35,860 nucleotides of DNA. Source: Actinomyces denticolens (GTDB taxonomy: Bacteria; Actinomycetota; Actinomycetes; Actinomycetales; Actinomycetaceae). The stretch's first letter is position 1; every line of letters begins with the position of its first letter. The translations under genes were made by a program, and so were the position numbers. Shown here piece by piece: positions 9,125 through 15,812 of this stretch. The notes under the pieces are model-generated. The model was not told the origin of the DNA. It searched no databases and was given only the letters and a program-made list of their open reading frames with translations. The stretch lies in assembly GCF_002072185.1 (NCBI RefSeq), contig NZ_MVIW01000029.1:1-35860 (forward strand), in the 5' to 3' direction.

Positions 9125-9975
9125 TGGGCGCCGTCGCAGGGCTCCTGGCGGGCCTCGGCCTCGTCCTCCTCTGGCAGGCCTGCACGAGCGAGCCCCCGCA
9201 GTGGCACTCTGAGCGCTCCCGGCGCCTGGGCGACCTCCTCGTCCAGGCCGGCGCCGGGCGCACCAGCCCCGCCGCCTTCGCGACCGGCAGCCTCGGGGCC
9301 GGGGCCGTCGTCGGCCTCGGATTCCTCGGCGCCACCGGGATAGGGAGCATCGCGATCGCCTTCGGCGCCATCGCCGCCCTCCTCCCCTTCCTCCTCATCT
9401 CCTCGCGCGCCCGAGCCCGACGCGCCCGCCTGCGGGAGGTCTGGCCAGAGGCGGTCGACACGCTCGTCTCCGGGATCCGGGCCGGCATGAGCCTGCCCGA
9501 GGCCCTGGCCGGCCTCGCCGAGCGGGGCCCGGAGGCGGTGCGCGCCGAGTTCGCCGCCTTCGCCGTCGACTACGCGGCCACGGCGCGGTTCGACGAGTCC
9601 CTGGCGCGCCTGAAATCCCGCTTCGCCGACCCGGTCGCCGACAGGATCGTCGAGGCGCTCCACCTCGCCCATGAGGTCGGCGGCACCGAGCTCGCCGAAC
9701 TCATGCGATCCCTGGCCCGGATGCTGCGCGAGGACATGCGCACCCGCGGCGAGCTCGAGGCCCGCCAGTCCTGGACCGTCAACGGCGCCCGGGTCGCCGT
9801 CGCCGCGCCCTGGCTGGTCCTGGCCCTGCTGTCCACGCGCCCCCAGGCCGCGGCCGCCTACGCCACGAGCGGCGGCGCCCTCGTCCTCCTCATCGGGGCC
9901 GCGGTCAGCGTGGTCGCCTACCGCCTCATGCTGAGGATCGGGCGCCTGCCCGAGGAGGAGCGGGTGCTGCGATGA
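9124..9975 (+). CDS. tadB: Tad pilus inner-membrane platform protein TadB
   Basis: 283 residues, type II secretion F family. It has an N-terminal membrane segment (about 3-17), a hydrophobic block at about 55-95, then a soluble helical T2SSF domain containing WPEAVDTLVSGIRAGMSLPE (about 112-131) and LAHEVGGTELAELMRSLARM, and two C-terminal membrane segments. With TadC it forms the membrane platform on which TadA acts. The start overlaps the tadA stop by one base and its stop overlaps tadC by ATGA, so the three should be made in proportion. Confidence 0.88.
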   Translation: MGAVAGLLAGLGLVLLWQACTSEPPQWHSERSRRLGDLLVQAGAGRTSPAAFATGSLGAGAVVGLGFLGATGIGSIAIAFGAIAALLPFLLISSRARARRARLREVWPEAVDTLVSGIRAGMSLPEALAGLAERGPEAVRAEFAAFAVDYAATARFDESLARLKSRFADPVADRIVEALHLAHEVGGTELAELMRSLARMLREDMRTRGELEARQSWTVNGARVAVAAPWLVLALLSTRPQAAAAYATSGGALVLLIGAAVSVVAYRLMLRIGRLPEEERVLR

Positions 9976-10898
9976 GCGACCATATCCTCGGCGCACTGGT
10001 CGGCCTGCTCGCCTCCCTCGGCTTACTCCTGATCCTCCAGGGCCTGTCGCGGCGGCGCCCCGGCCTCGTCGCCCGCCTGGAGCCCTACGCGCAGGAGCGG
10101 CCGCGCGGATCCTCCCTCCTGCGGGCCCCCGGCCCCGGTGGGAGGACCGTCCCCGGCCTGCTGCTGGCCGCAGTCGCCGGCCTCGGCGGCCTCTTGGAGT
10201 CCATGGGCTCGTCCGCGGACTCGGTCCGACGCCGATTGGCCCGCTCCGGCTCCCACCTCACCTACGACGAGCTGAGGGTCCAGCAGCTCGTGTGGGCGGG
10301 CATGGGGCTGTCCACCGCCCTCGGGGTGGGCCTGGTCTCCTCGTTCCTGCGGCCCATCAGCGTCCCCATCGTGCTGCTCGGCGCCCTCATCGCGGCGATG
10401 GCCGGGGCGGCGGCCCGTGACTGGTGGCTCTCGCGCGCGGTCAGGAGGCGCACCGCGAGGATCGAGGCCCAGCTGCCCGATGTCGTCGAGCTCCTCGCGC
10501 TCGCCGTCGGGGCCGGTCAGGGGCCGGTGGACGCCATCGAGAGGGTCGCCCGGCGAGGGCGCGGCGACCTCGTCGACGAGCTCGCCATGACCCTGGCCGA
10601 CATCCGGTCGGGGACCGTCCTCGCCTCCGCCCTCGAGGCCCTGGGGGCCCGCTGCGGCTGCCCGGCCCTGTCCCGGCTCTGCGAGGCCATCATCGTGGCC
10701 ATGGAGCGCGGGACGCCCCTGGCCGAGGTCCTGCGGGCCCAGGCGGCCGACTCCCGCGAAGCCGCCCGGCGAGCCCTCATCGAGGAGGGCGGGAGGCGCG
10801 AGATCGCCCAGATGGTGCCCGTCGTCTTCCTCGTCCTGCCCATCACCGTCCTGTTCGCCCTCTACCCCGGGCTCGTCGTCCTGCGCCTGGGCATCTGA
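9972..10898 (+). CDS. tadC: Tad pilus inner-membrane platform protein TadC
   Basis: 308 residues, second type II secretion F family protein of the operon. Membrane segments lie at about 5-24, 108-150 and at the C-terminus (VPVVFLVLPITVLFALYPGL). The T2SSF domain includes IEAQLPDVVELLALAVGAGQ (about 164-183), followed by GPVDAIERVARRG, and a conserved repression-of-assembly-type helix RGTPLAEVLRAQA. It starts by ATGA overlap with tadB. The partner assignment rests on order and domain. Confidence 0.88.
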   Translation: MSDHILGALVGLLASLGLLLILQGLSRRRPGLVARLEPYAQERPRGSSLLRAPGPGGRTVPGLLLAAVAGLGGLLESMGSSADSVRRRLARSGSHLTYDELRVQQLVWAGMGLSTALGVGLVSSFLRPISVPIVLLGALIAAMAGAAARDWWLSRAVRRRTARIEAQLPDVVELLALAVGAGQGPVDAIERVARRGRGDLVDELAMTLADIRSGTVLASALEALGARCGCPALSRLCEAIIVAMERGTPLAEVLRAQAADSREAARRALIEEGGRREIAQMVPVVFLVLPITVLFALYPGLVVLRLGI

Positions 10899-10946
10899 CC
10901 GCCCAGCCGCGCCCCGATCCCCGCCCCACCCATGGAAGGAACCACC

Positions 10947-11213
10947 ATGAGCACGCACTCCCGCAGAGCCCTGCGCGCGGCCGCCCGTCTGAGCGCCCCG
11001 CTGGGCCCCGCCCTGATCGGCTGGTCCCGGCGCGCCAGGGATCTCGGCGCCCGGGCCTGTCGCTCCCTCGCGCCCGAGCGCGGCGACGTCCCCGGATGGG
11101 TGCTCGTCACCCTCATGACCGCCGGGCTCGTCGTCGCTCTGTGGACCGTCGCCGGGCCCGCCCTCGTCAACATCTTCACCTCCGCGATGAGCAAGGTGAC
11201 CGGTGCGATCTGA
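10947..11213 (+). CDS. Flp-pilin-like small membrane protein (DUF4244 position)
   Basis: 88 residues from the ATG at 10947, preferred over the ATG at 10932 because GGAAGGAACCACC precedes it. The N-terminal 48 residues are very basic, followed by ERGDVPGW and one hydrophobic helix (VLVTLMTAGLVVALWTVAGP). A short, basic leader with a conserved Gly just before a single hydrophobic helix is the plan of type IVb prepilins, although the usual Gly-x4-Glu-Tyr is not obvious. Between tadC and tadE is where mycobacteria carry the DUF4244 pilin candidate (as I recall, Rv3656c). By position this is the most likely pilin subunit. No prepilin peptidase gene lies in the window. Confidence 0.65.
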   Translation: MSTHSRRALRAAARLSAPLGPALIGWSRRARDLGARACRSLAPERGDVPGWVLVTLMTAGLVVALWTVAGPALVNIFTSAMSKVTGAI

Positions 11214-11658
11214 GCGCTGCGGGCCGTGCCCGCCCCGCGACGCGCGCACCCCCGGCCGGGGGAGTGGTGAGGAGGGCTCCGCGATCGCCGAGTTCGTCAT
11301 GGTCGGCGCCCTCGTCATCGCTGTGGCCGTCGCCCTCCTCCAACTCGCCCTGGGGTTATACGCCCGCAACGTCCTCACCGATGCCGCAGGGGAGGGCGCC
11401 AGGCGCGCCGCGCTGGCCGGCGGCACCGAGGAGGAGGCGTCCGCCCGCGTCCGGGCCCTGGTGGGCGCCGCCCTCGCCGACGATTACGTCACGGATGTGC
11501 GGGTCCGGCGCGTGGTGCGCGACGGCCTGCCAGTGGTGGAGGTCGAGGCGAGCGCACCCCTTCCCGTCCTCGGGCTGCTTGGCCCCGGCGGGACCCTGCG
11601 CGTGAGCGGCCGCGCCCTCGATGAGGCCGCCCTCGCCCGGGCCGGTGCGGCGCCATGA
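11203..11658 (+). CDS. tadE: TadE-family minor pilin
   Basis: 151 residues from GTG at 11203, overlapping the pilin gene by 11 bases. No later in-frame ATG/GTG precedes the conserved domain, which supports this start. The TadE signature is EEGSAIAEFVMVGALVIAVAVALLQ in pieces: GSAIAEF (about 25-31, prepilin-type cleavage context with Glu at +5), then a hydrophobic helix and LGLYARNVLTDAAGEGARRAA. The C-terminal half is a small soluble domain. TadE proteins are pseudopilins needed for Flp fibre production. The stop overlaps the next gene by ATGA. Confidence 0.82.
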   Translation: MRSERCGPCPPRDARTPGRGSGEEGSAIAEFVMVGALVIAVAVALLQLALGLYARNVLTDAAGEGARRAALAGGTEEEASARVRALVGAALADDYVTDVRVRRVVRDGLPVVEVEASAPLPVLGLLGPGGTLRVSGRALDEAALARAGAAP

Positions 11659-12137
11659 GCCGGCTGACGAGGGCCGGGCGGTTTCCCGCGCCGGGACAGG
11701 CGCAGGGGGAGCGGGGCAGTGCCACGGTGGAGTTCATCGGCTGGAGCGTGGCCATCGTCGTGCCGATCCTCTACCTCATCGTCGCCCTCGCCCAGGCGCA
11801 GGCGGCCTCGCTGGCCGTCGCCAGCGCCGCCGACTCCGCCGCTCGCATCATGGAGATCAGCGCTGGTGGCGCCGACGGCCAGGGGCCGGTGCGGGCCCGC
11901 GCCGCCGTCGGCCTCGCCCTGGCCGATCAGGGCCTCGACGACGACCCCGCCACCGCGCTGACCCTCGACTGCGAGGACTCCGCCTGCGCCCGGCCCAGGG
12001 CGGTGCGCGTGGAGGTGGGAGTCGACCTGCCGCTCGTGTCCGAGGCCGGGATCGGCAACGATCTCGTCACGATCTCCGCCGTGCGCCCCGTGAGCACCGT
12101 TGAGGGCATCGCCCCGGATCCGGGAGGCCGTCGGTGA
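11655..12137 (+). CDS. Second TadE-like pseudopilin
   Basis: 160 residues. After a short basic leader comes GERGSATVEFIGWSVAIV (about 18-35), again a Gly-x4-Glu prepilin-type junction before a hydrophobic helix, then AQAQAASLAVASAADSAARI, typical of TadE/TadG helices. A pair of cysteines in DCEDSACAR (about 109-117) could form a disulfide outside the cell. The start (ATGA) and stop (GTGA) overlap both neighbours. It is probably a minor pilin, homologous in position to mycobacterial Rv3655c/Rv3654c-type proteins. Confidence 0.75.
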   Translation: MSRLTRAGRFPAPGQAQGERGSATVEFIGWSVAIVVPILYLIVALAQAQAASLAVASAADSAARIMEISAGGADGQGPVRARAAVGLALADQGLDDDPATALTLDCEDSACARPRAVRVEVGVDLPLVSEAGIGNDLVTISAVRPVSTVEGIAPDPGGRR

Positions 12138-12775
12138 GGCGAATCGGAGCCCGCGACGCCCGGGGATCGGGCACCCCCTTCGCCATGGGGCGCCGGCGAG
12201 AGGGAATGGGAGCGGCGCGCCGCCGCTGCGCGGCCGAGGACGGGCAGGCAATGCTGCTCGGGATCGGGATGATCGCCGTCGTGCTCGCCCTCGTTCTCAG
12301 CATCGCCTCGGTGACCGCCGTCTACCTCGACGTCAAGCGCCTGACCGCCATGGCGGACTCCGCCGCCGCGGCGGGGGCGGGCAGGACGGCGCCCGACAAC
12401 TATTACGCGGGCGGGGGAGGAGGCACTGTCGAGGGCGCCCCCATGAGCACCGGCGACACGGGGGCCTGCGGGGACTGCTCATCAGGAGCCCCTGCCCCGC
12501 CGGACGGCCTCCCGCCGGCGCCCGCGGCCATGGACGACGCCTCGGTGCGGAGCGCCGCCGTCGGCGACCTCGCCGCCCAGGCGGATGCGGGGACGGCGAG
12601 CGCCGGGGGCCTGAGCGGGGTGAGCGTGAGCGATGCCCGCGCCGAGGAGGGCAGGGTCGCCGTCGTCACGCTCAGCGCCCATTCGCGCCCGCCCTTCCTG
12701 CCCTGGGGGCTGCTGCCCTTCGAGGGCTTCGACATCAGCGCCACTGGGTCGGCCCGGACGACGACGGCGCCCTGA
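12134..12775 (+). CDS. TadG-like pilus assembly protein
   Basis: 213 residues from GTG at 12134, overlapping the upstream stop. The feature seen is EDGQAMLLGIGMIAVVLALV (about 35-54), one membrane helix, then TAVYLDVKRLTAMADSAAAA, the putative Flp-assembly TadE/TadG-like N-terminal module. The middle is low-complexity Gly/Ala/Pro with CGDC, and the C-terminal part ends in PWGLLPFEGFDISATGSART, which resembles the end of TadE-family proteins. The internal ATG at 12185 is an alternative start. It is the last gene of the tad operon. Confidence 0.72.
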   Translation: MRRIGARDARGSGTPFAMGRRREGMGAARRRCAAEDGQAMLLGIGMIAVVLALVLSIASVTAVYLDVKRLTAMADSAAAAGAGRTAPDNYYAGGGGGTVEGAPMSTGDTGACGDCSSGAPAPPDGLPPAPAAMDDASVRSAAVGDLAAQADAGTASAGGLSGVSVSDARAEEGRVAVVTLSAHSRPPFLPWGLLPFEGFDISATGSARTTTAP

Positions 12776-12786
12776 GGCGGGCGGGG

Positions 12787-12913
12787 ATCCGCACGATGCG
12801 TGCTCACCGGTGCGATCCGCACCCACAGGCGCCATCCGCACCCACTGGTGCGGGCAGCTCGCACCGCTCGGTGAGCACGGCACCGCTCGGTGCGAAGCGC
12901 ACCAGTCGATGGG
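12787..12913. repeat. Array of CGCACC-N4-GGTGCG dyads
   Basis: Five 16-bp dyads start at 12818, 12837, 12860, 12879 and 12898, so spacing is 19, 23, 19 and 19 bp. The best is CGCACC-CACT-GGTGCG (12837-12852); the last has a degenerate right half. A CACCGGTG palindrome (12805-12812) and another ATCCGCAC (12787) precede them. The array fills the gap between the convergent tadG-like gene and the membrane-protein gene. Function unknown; terminator, operator cluster and extragenic repeat family are all possible. Confidence 0.7.
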
Positions 12914-12921
12914 CGGCTCGG

Positions 12922-13377
12922 TCAGGCGGCGGTGCTCATGACGGCGACGACCGGAACCGCCGGGGTGGTCGGCGCGGAATGACCGACGGGCATCGTCATC
13001 CCGGGCGTGGAGGCCGGGGCCATCCGCGCGGTCGAGTCAGCGGCGGCGACGTTCGGCCCGGCCGGCCCCGGGCGCTGCCAACGGGCGGAGACGGCGGCGG
13101 CCTCGCGGCGCACGAGCCCGGCGATGTAGGCGCGCTTGACGGTCAGGAGCACATTGATGCCGACCACGAGGTAGAAGAGGTTCGCGATGACGCTCGGCCA
13201 GGCGCCGGAGGAGGCGCAGTTGGCCATCAGCATGATCGAGCCCGAGATGTTGAGGGCCTGGTACTTGAGGGAATCACCGGCCAGCCTGCCGGAGGAGATG
13301 AGGACGTAGGCCCAGAGGAGCTCGGCGGCGCCGAGCCAGCCGGCCAGGGAGAGGAGGGAGGGAACGAGATGGGTCAC
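12922..13377 (-). CDS. CBU_0592-like small membrane protein
   Basis: 151 residues from GTG at 13377, with AGGA about 11 bases upstream. Three hydrophobic segments are visible: SLLSLAGWLGAAELLWAYVL (about 8-27), a middle one around YQALNISGSIMLMANCA (39-55), and SVIANLFYLVVGINVLLTVK (about 61-80). This matches the short three-helix CBU_0592-type family as I recall it; that family has no known role. The C-terminal ~65 residues are Ala/Pro-rich and probably disordered. It is divergent from a LysR gene with a 73-bp shared promoter region, so LysR control is plausible. Confidence 0.65.
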   Translation of the reverse strand: MTHLVPSLLSLAGWLGAAELLWAYVLISSGRLAGDSLKYQALNISGSIMLMANCASSGAWPSVIANLFYLVVGINVLLTVKRAYIAGLVRREAAAVSARWQRPGPAGPNVAAADSTARMAPASTPGMTMPVGHSAPTTPAVPVVAVMSTAA

Positions 13378-13416
13378 GAGGGACGATCCTGGACCCCCTG
13401 ACGCTGAAGATCAATC

Positions 13417-13428
13417 GCAGGTATCTGC
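13417..13428. promoter_or_regulatory. Candidate LysR operator
   Basis: GCAGGTATCTGC is a 12-bp dyad (10 of 12 positions symmetric) midway in the 73-bp divergent region, covering about the -35 position of the lysR promoter. LysR proteins usually bind such dyads to control themselves and the divergent neighbour. Confidence 0.4.
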
Positions 13429-13438
13429 ATGGGGGATG

Positions 13439-13444
13439 TAGTTT
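13439..13444 (+). promoter_or_regulatory. -10 box of a leaderless promoter (lysR gene)
   Basis: TAGTTT followed by exactly six bases and then the ATG at 13451. No Shine-Dalgarno sequence precedes this start, so the mRNA probably begins at the ATG. Confidence 0.55.
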
Positions 13445-13450
13445 TACTTC

Positions 13451-14368
13451 ATGAACCTGTCGCCTCGACGGATGTCCGTCCTCCTCGCCGTCCAGCGCTC
13501 CGGAGGGGTGGTCGCAGCTGCGGATTCGTTACATATGAGTCCCTCCGCCGTCTCCCAGCACGTCCGCCTTCTGGAGAAGGAGTGCGATGCCCGTCTCGTG
13601 GATCGCACCCCGACCGGCGCGGTCCTCACGGAGGCCGGTCGGGTGCTGGCCGAGAGTGCCGAGCGCATCGAGAGCGAGCTCACCGAGGCCCAGCGCAAGC
13701 TCGCCAGTCTCGACGGCGCGAGCCCCACCGGGACGGTCCGCGTCGGCTCCTTCGCCACCGCGGTGCGCGCCATCCTCCTGCCTCTCATCGCCGACCTGGA
13801 GGCCAATCGCCCCGGACTCGACATCATCATCGAGGAGGTCGAGGAGCGCGCGGGCCTGTCCCGCCTGCGGCGCGGTGAGCTCGATCTCCTCCTCCTGGAG
13901 CGCGACGCCCGCGCCCTGCCCCCGGCCCCCCGCGGCCTCGGCGATGTGCCGATCCTCGATGAGTCCTGGCTCGTCGTCGTCCCCCCGGGCAGCGCCGTGC
14001 CGACGTCGCTGGCGGACCTGGCCGGTGCCACCTGGATCGCCCTCGACCCCTCCACCGCCGGGGCCTTCGCACTGACCCGCCTGTCCGGGCAGCTCGGAGT
14101 CGCCCTGACCACTCGGCACGTGGGCTACGACTACGACGTCGTGCTCGCCATGGCCCATGCGGGGCTGGGGTACGCGCTCCTCCCCGAGCTCGCCGTGCGC
14201 AGCAGCGACATCCCCGACGACGTGCACATCACCCGTCTGCCCGGCCTGGGCGCGCGCCAGCTCGTCGTGCGCCATCGCGCCACGCGCACCGAGCCCGGGC
14301 CGGCGGTGCGCGCGGTCCTGTCGGCGCTGCTGGAGCAGACGATCCCCCTGGGCACCATCATGGGCTGA
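13451..14368 (+). CDS. LysR-family transcriptional regulator
   Basis: 305 residues, the normal length. The N-terminal winged helix-turn-helix runs from MNLSPRRMSVLLAVQRSGGV through AADSLHMSPSAVSQHVRLLE (about 24-43) and VDRTPTGAVLTEAGR. A linker helix follows, then a periplasmic-binding-type effector domain starting at GTVRVGSFATAVRAILLPLI (about 95-114). The effector is not evident. The start is supported by the leaderless -10 six bases upstream and by the usual MNL opening. It is divergent from the small membrane-protein gene, its likely target. Confidence 0.88.
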   Translation: MNLSPRRMSVLLAVQRSGGVVAAADSLHMSPSAVSQHVRLLEKECDARLVDRTPTGAVLTEAGRVLAESAERIESELTEAQRKLASLDGASPTGTVRVGSFATAVRAILLPLIADLEANRPGLDIIIEEVEERAGLSRLRRGELDLLLLERDARALPPAPRGLGDVPILDESWLVVVPPGSAVPTSLADLAGATWIALDPSTAGAFALTRLSGQLGVALTTRHVGYDYDVVLAMAHAGLGYALLPELAVRSSDIPDDVHITRLPGLGARQLVVRHRATRTEPGPAVRAVLSALLEQTIPLGTIMG

Positions 14369-14452
14369 GGCGGGTGCCGGTTCTGCGCCTCTGCGAGCCG
14401 ATCCCCTCGGCCCGATCCCAGCAGGGAGGGCGGGAGGATGGGCGCGTCGTGC

Positions 14453-14811
14453 TCAAGCGCGGTGAGTGGCGCTGCCCGCCGTGGGCTCGCGCACCACCAG
14501 CTCAGGGGGAAGGCGACGTGCCGGATCGTGCCGTCGGTGGACAGCAGCAGGTCGGCTGCTGCCGCCCCCATCTCCCGCATGGGTTGGCGCACGCTGGTCA
14601 GCGCAGTGATAACGCCGTCATGGCGGTCGACGGACTGCCGCACGGTCGGTGGGCCGTTGACGAAGCCGATGCGGCGATGGCGGCGCGCACGCGGTCGAGC
14701 GTCGACTGCGCTACGCGGTCGGGGTGATTGAGAACGTGCGACACCGTGCCGATCGACATTCCTGCCCGTTCAGCGACGTCGCGGACGGGCGCAGGACCGC
14801 TGGGGGCACCG
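14453..14811 (-). pseudogene. Decayed LacI-family regulator
   Basis: Three pieces of one LacI-type protein lie in order on the minus strand but in different frames. The DNA-binding part is VRDVAERAGMSIGTVSHVLN followed by HPDRVAQSTLDRVRAAIA (about 14685-14790). Next comes RIGFVNGPPTVRQSVDRHDG from the core (about 14615-14673). Last is ALTSVRQPMREMGAAAADLL (about 14545-14605), continuing after another frame change as PELVVREPTAGSATHRA and a stop at 14453. Around two thirds of the ligand-binding core is missing, and no start codon is evident before the helix-turn-helix. The intact ancestor would have been a ~340-residue sugar-responsive repressor. Confidence 0.75.
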
Positions 14812-14905
14812 GCATGCGCGCGCGTCCATCACTCCAGGTGGGTGGGTCGAGCGCTGTCGATGAGCAAGCGACGAGTCGGCGGCTCTGCTCGATGGTCGAC
14901 TGATC

Positions 14906-14911
14906 TACAAT
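14906..14911 (+). promoter_or_regulatory. Candidate -10 box, flavodoxin-like gene
   Basis: TACAAT is close to the -10 consensus and lies 26 bases before the ATG at 14938, which also has a GGAG ribosome binding site. No convincing -35 is seen. Imperfect TCGA-containing dyads flank the box. Confidence 0.5.
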
Positions 14912-14937
14912 CGACGACCGAGAATTGGAGCTCAACG

Positions 14938-15456
14938 ATGACCACCAGCAGCGTCCCTGTCTCCCGGCCGAGGACTCTCGTCGTCCACTACTCCGCCCAC
15001 GGGCACACCCGGCGCGTCGCCGAGACCATCGTCCGGGCGCTGGGGGCCGACGCCTTCGTGCTCATCCCCGTGGACGTCTACTCCGAGCCGGACCTGGACT
15101 ACAACGACCCGCGCAGCAGGGTCTCGCGCGAGCACGTCGACCGCAGCCGGCGCCATGTCGAGTTGGCGCAGGGGACCCCGGCGGGCTTCGCCGACTACGA
15201 CGTCGTGATCCTCGGCTACCCCCTGTGGTGGGGCGAGGCCTCCTGGGTGCTGAACGAGTTCGTGCGGGGCAATGATTTCACGGGCAAGACCGTGATCCCG
15301 TTCTGCACCTCGTTCTCCTCCGGAGTGGGCTCCAGCGCGCGCGAGCTCGCCGCCCTGACCAGCACGGGCGACTGGAGACCTGGCACCCGCCTGGAGGCCG
15401 GCATCAACGTCGACGGCGTGCGGCGCTGGTTGGAGCGGCTCGGGGCGGAGGCCTGA
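14938..15456 (+). CDS. Flavodoxin-family protein
   Basis: 172 residues from ATG at 14938 with TTGGAG seven bases upstream; the longer open frame upstream runs through the pseudogene region and has no support. The FMN phosphate-binding loop is VVHYSAHGHTRRVAETIV (about 15-32, SxxGxT). DYDVVILGYPLWWGEASWVL (about 85-104) is the flavodoxin/NADPH-quinone-reductase flavin-ring region, and TVIPFCTSFSSGVGSSAREL follows. It probably binds FMN and transfers electrons or reduces a small molecule; the substrate is unknown. It stands alone between a pseudogene and a transposon relic, so it may be acquired DNA. Confidence 0.82.
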   Translation: MTTSSVPVSRPRTLVVHYSAHGHTRRVAETIVRALGADAFVLIPVDVYSEPDLDYNDPRSRVSREHVDRSRRHVELAQGTPAGFADYDVVILGYPLWWGEASWVLNEFVRGNDFTGKTVIPFCTSFSSGVGSSARELAALTSTGDWRPGTRLEAGINVDGVRRWLERLGAEA

Positions 15457-15543
15457 GGCCGGCGCCGTGGGCGCCTCGCTGCGCGAGCGCGTTAGCTCCT
15501 GGATGATCGATGCGGGGCCTGGTGGTGGGGTTTGTTAGTGGCC

Positions 15544-15611
15544 TCAGGCGGTCAGGGATCGTAGGACGGGCGCTGCGATGCGGTCGCCAGGGTGTCCAGG
15601 TCAGCGTCCAT
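15544..15611 (-). pseudogene. Internally deleted IS982-type transposase
   Basis: Eleven N-terminal codons (15579-15611) are joined within about 6 bases to the last nine codons plus stop (15544-15573) in another frame. It cannot encode an active enzyme. Mobility, if any, would need a transposase from elsewhere in the genome. Confidence 0.6.
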
Positions 15612-15631
15612 CGTGGAGTCCTTCGGTCTCG

Positions 15632-15663
15632 GTGTCCGGGTAAGCGGCGCTGAGTCCGGACAC
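15632..15663. repeat. Hairpin inside the IS982 relic
   Basis: GTGTCCGG (15632-15639) pairs perfectly with CCGGACAC (15656-15663) across a 16-base loop. It lies upstream of the transposase start and could have shielded it from outside transcription in the intact element. Confidence 0.5.
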
Positions 15664-15800
15664 TCTGACCCATCCCCGTCGCACAGCCGCGCCGAGCACC
15701 TACCCCCTGCATCCCCCTGCATCAATCATCCAGGGGGCGCCGATCGGTCGGCGGGCGGGCTCCCCGCGCCCGCCCCGGCCCCGCCGCACCCCGGATCGAC

Positions 15801-15806
15801 TAGTCT
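15801..15806 (+). promoter_or_regulatory. -10 box of a leaderless promoter (prfB)
   Basis: TAGTCT, six bases, then GTG at 15813. No Shine-Dalgarno sequence is present. Confidence 0.6.
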
Positions 15807-15812
15807 TGCCGG

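Larger units (their letters stand above)
15498..15734 (-). mobile_element. MITE-like relic of an IS982-family element
   Basis: About 237 bp bounded by 20-bp inverted repeats (15498-15517 and 15715-15734, two mismatches; CCTGGATGATCGATGCGGGG on the left). On the minus strand the ATG at 15611 opens MDADLDTLATA, the typical beginning of actinobacterial IS982 transposases as I know them. The frame is immediately replaced by APVLRSLTA and a stop (15544-15573), which resembles the end of the same proteins (PVLRSLTAYDH-like). Nearly the whole transposase has been deleted. No clear target-site duplication was found. Confidence 0.65.

Noticed and set aside
12100-13401. Plus-strand 433-codon frame spanning the TadG-like gene, the dyad array and the membrane-protein gene
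   Set aside because: Composition is Arg/Gly-rich low complexity. It runs over a sense tad gene in another frame and antisense to the membrane-protein gene.
14728-14937. Upstream extension of the flavodoxin-like gene
   Set aside because: It crosses the lacI relic and the predicted promoter. The ATG at 14938 has a ribosome binding site and begins just before the flavodoxin fold.
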